Source: JAKVCB01 sp963578605
GTDB lineage: Bacteria; Planctomycetota; Planctomycetia; Pirellulales; Lacipirellulaceae
Assembly (NCBI GenBank): GCA_963578605.1
Contig: CAUZEA010000139.1
Span: forward strand, 1-12,875
DNA length: 12,875 nucleotides
Direction of reading: 5' to 3'
This document shows positions 12,666 through 12,875 of the stretch, piece after piece. Made by a program: the position numbers and the translations under genes. Position 1 is the first letter of the stretch, and each line of letters starts with the position of its first letter. The notes beneath the pieces are model-generated. The model saw nothing but the letters and a program-made list of their open reading frames with translations. It was not told the DNA's origin and made no database searches.

Positions 12666-12875
12666 TTAAGGTGATAAGGGGATAGTTCTGGCCAAACGAA
12701 AACCAATATCGTGGTTACGGAAGTGCGGAAAGTTGGTGATGCGGTAGGCAACACGAACGCCCATCGGAAGATAGACGCACGCCCCGCCACGCAACACACG
12801 GCCATGATCCCCCGACGCTGGACCTATCGGGTCGCTCACCACCTGTAATCTCTCATAAGGGCCATACAGGTCCTG
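12666..12875 (-). CDS. Third FGE/SUMF1-like gene, 3' part only
   Basis: The last 69 codons of a third family member are visible: QDLYGPYERLQVVSDPIGPA, SGDHGRVLRGGACVYLPMG, RVAYRITNFPHFRNHDIGFR and LARTIPLSP. It aligns with the end of the gene at 11110-11955. It is closer to the disrupted copy at 3305 just before RVLR (DPIGPASGDHGRVLR against DPTGPASGDDSRVLR). A Cys follows RGGA here but the second Cys of a true FGE pair is absent. The gene continues beyond the right edge. Confidence 0.85.
   Translation of the reverse strand, partial: QDLYGPYERLQVVSDPIGPASGDHGRVLRGGACVYLPMGVRVAYRITNFPHFRNHDIGFRLARTIPLSP

Overview
The window looks like an accessory, gene-poor stretch of a planctomycete chromosome, probably from the Pirellulales side of the phylum. 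The evidence is a tyrosine recombinase of the type common there, two exported proteins with PEP-CTERM sorting tails, dockerin-like GDFNGDG loops in a pentapeptide-repeat protein, an SHD1 domain on a formylglycine-generating-enzyme-like (FGE/SUMF1) lipoprotein, and weak Shine-Dalgarno sites. No taxonomic marker gene is present, so this rests on family knowledge.

Layout, left to right. (1) 1-1374 (+): tyrosine recombinase, cut at the left edge, whose C-terminal tail continues in a shifted reading frame. (2) 1290-1750: repeat module R1, a palindromic operator and a 43-bp promoter-like element. (3) 1750-1923 (+): a truncated paralogue of the pentapeptide protein encoded further right. (4) 1934-1975: a perfect 20-bp-arm hairpin. 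(5) 2070-3209 (+): PEP-CTERM protein, followed by the 3' stump of a membrane-protein gene (3223-3357). (6) 3305-4387 (-): FGE-like lipoprotein with a scrambled C terminus. (7) 4529-5851 (-): pentapeptide/dockerin/PEP-CTERM protein with its 3' module B1 and the 43-bp promoter element. (8) 5873-5962: orphan PEP-CTERM tail. (9) 5979-9140 (-): large secreted putative glycoside hydrolase, overlapping an upstream gene remnant (9137-9337) by ATGA. (10) 9393-9845: repeat modules B2 and R2. (11) 10247-10942 (+): conserved hypothetical protein. (12) 11062-12875: a tandem duplication of 1556-bp period, holding a complete FGE-like gene, modules B3 and R3, and a third FGE-like gene cut by the right edge.

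The main theme is modular repetition. Three sequence modules recur around different gene bodies. One is the 3' end of the recombinase reading frame plus two hairpins (R1-R3). One is the 3' end of a PEP-CTERM gene with a covarying hairpin across the stop codon (B1-B3, plus the related orphan tail). One is a 5' regulatory module, either a TGTAAAC-type palindrome (three copies) or a 43-bp promoter-like element (two identical copies). The simplest reading is a decaying array of duplicated, recombinase-linked cassettes of exported proteins. A cassette-exchange system driven by the recombinase is possible but not shown by the sequence alone. No rRNA, tRNA, CRISPR array or intact insertion sequence was seen.
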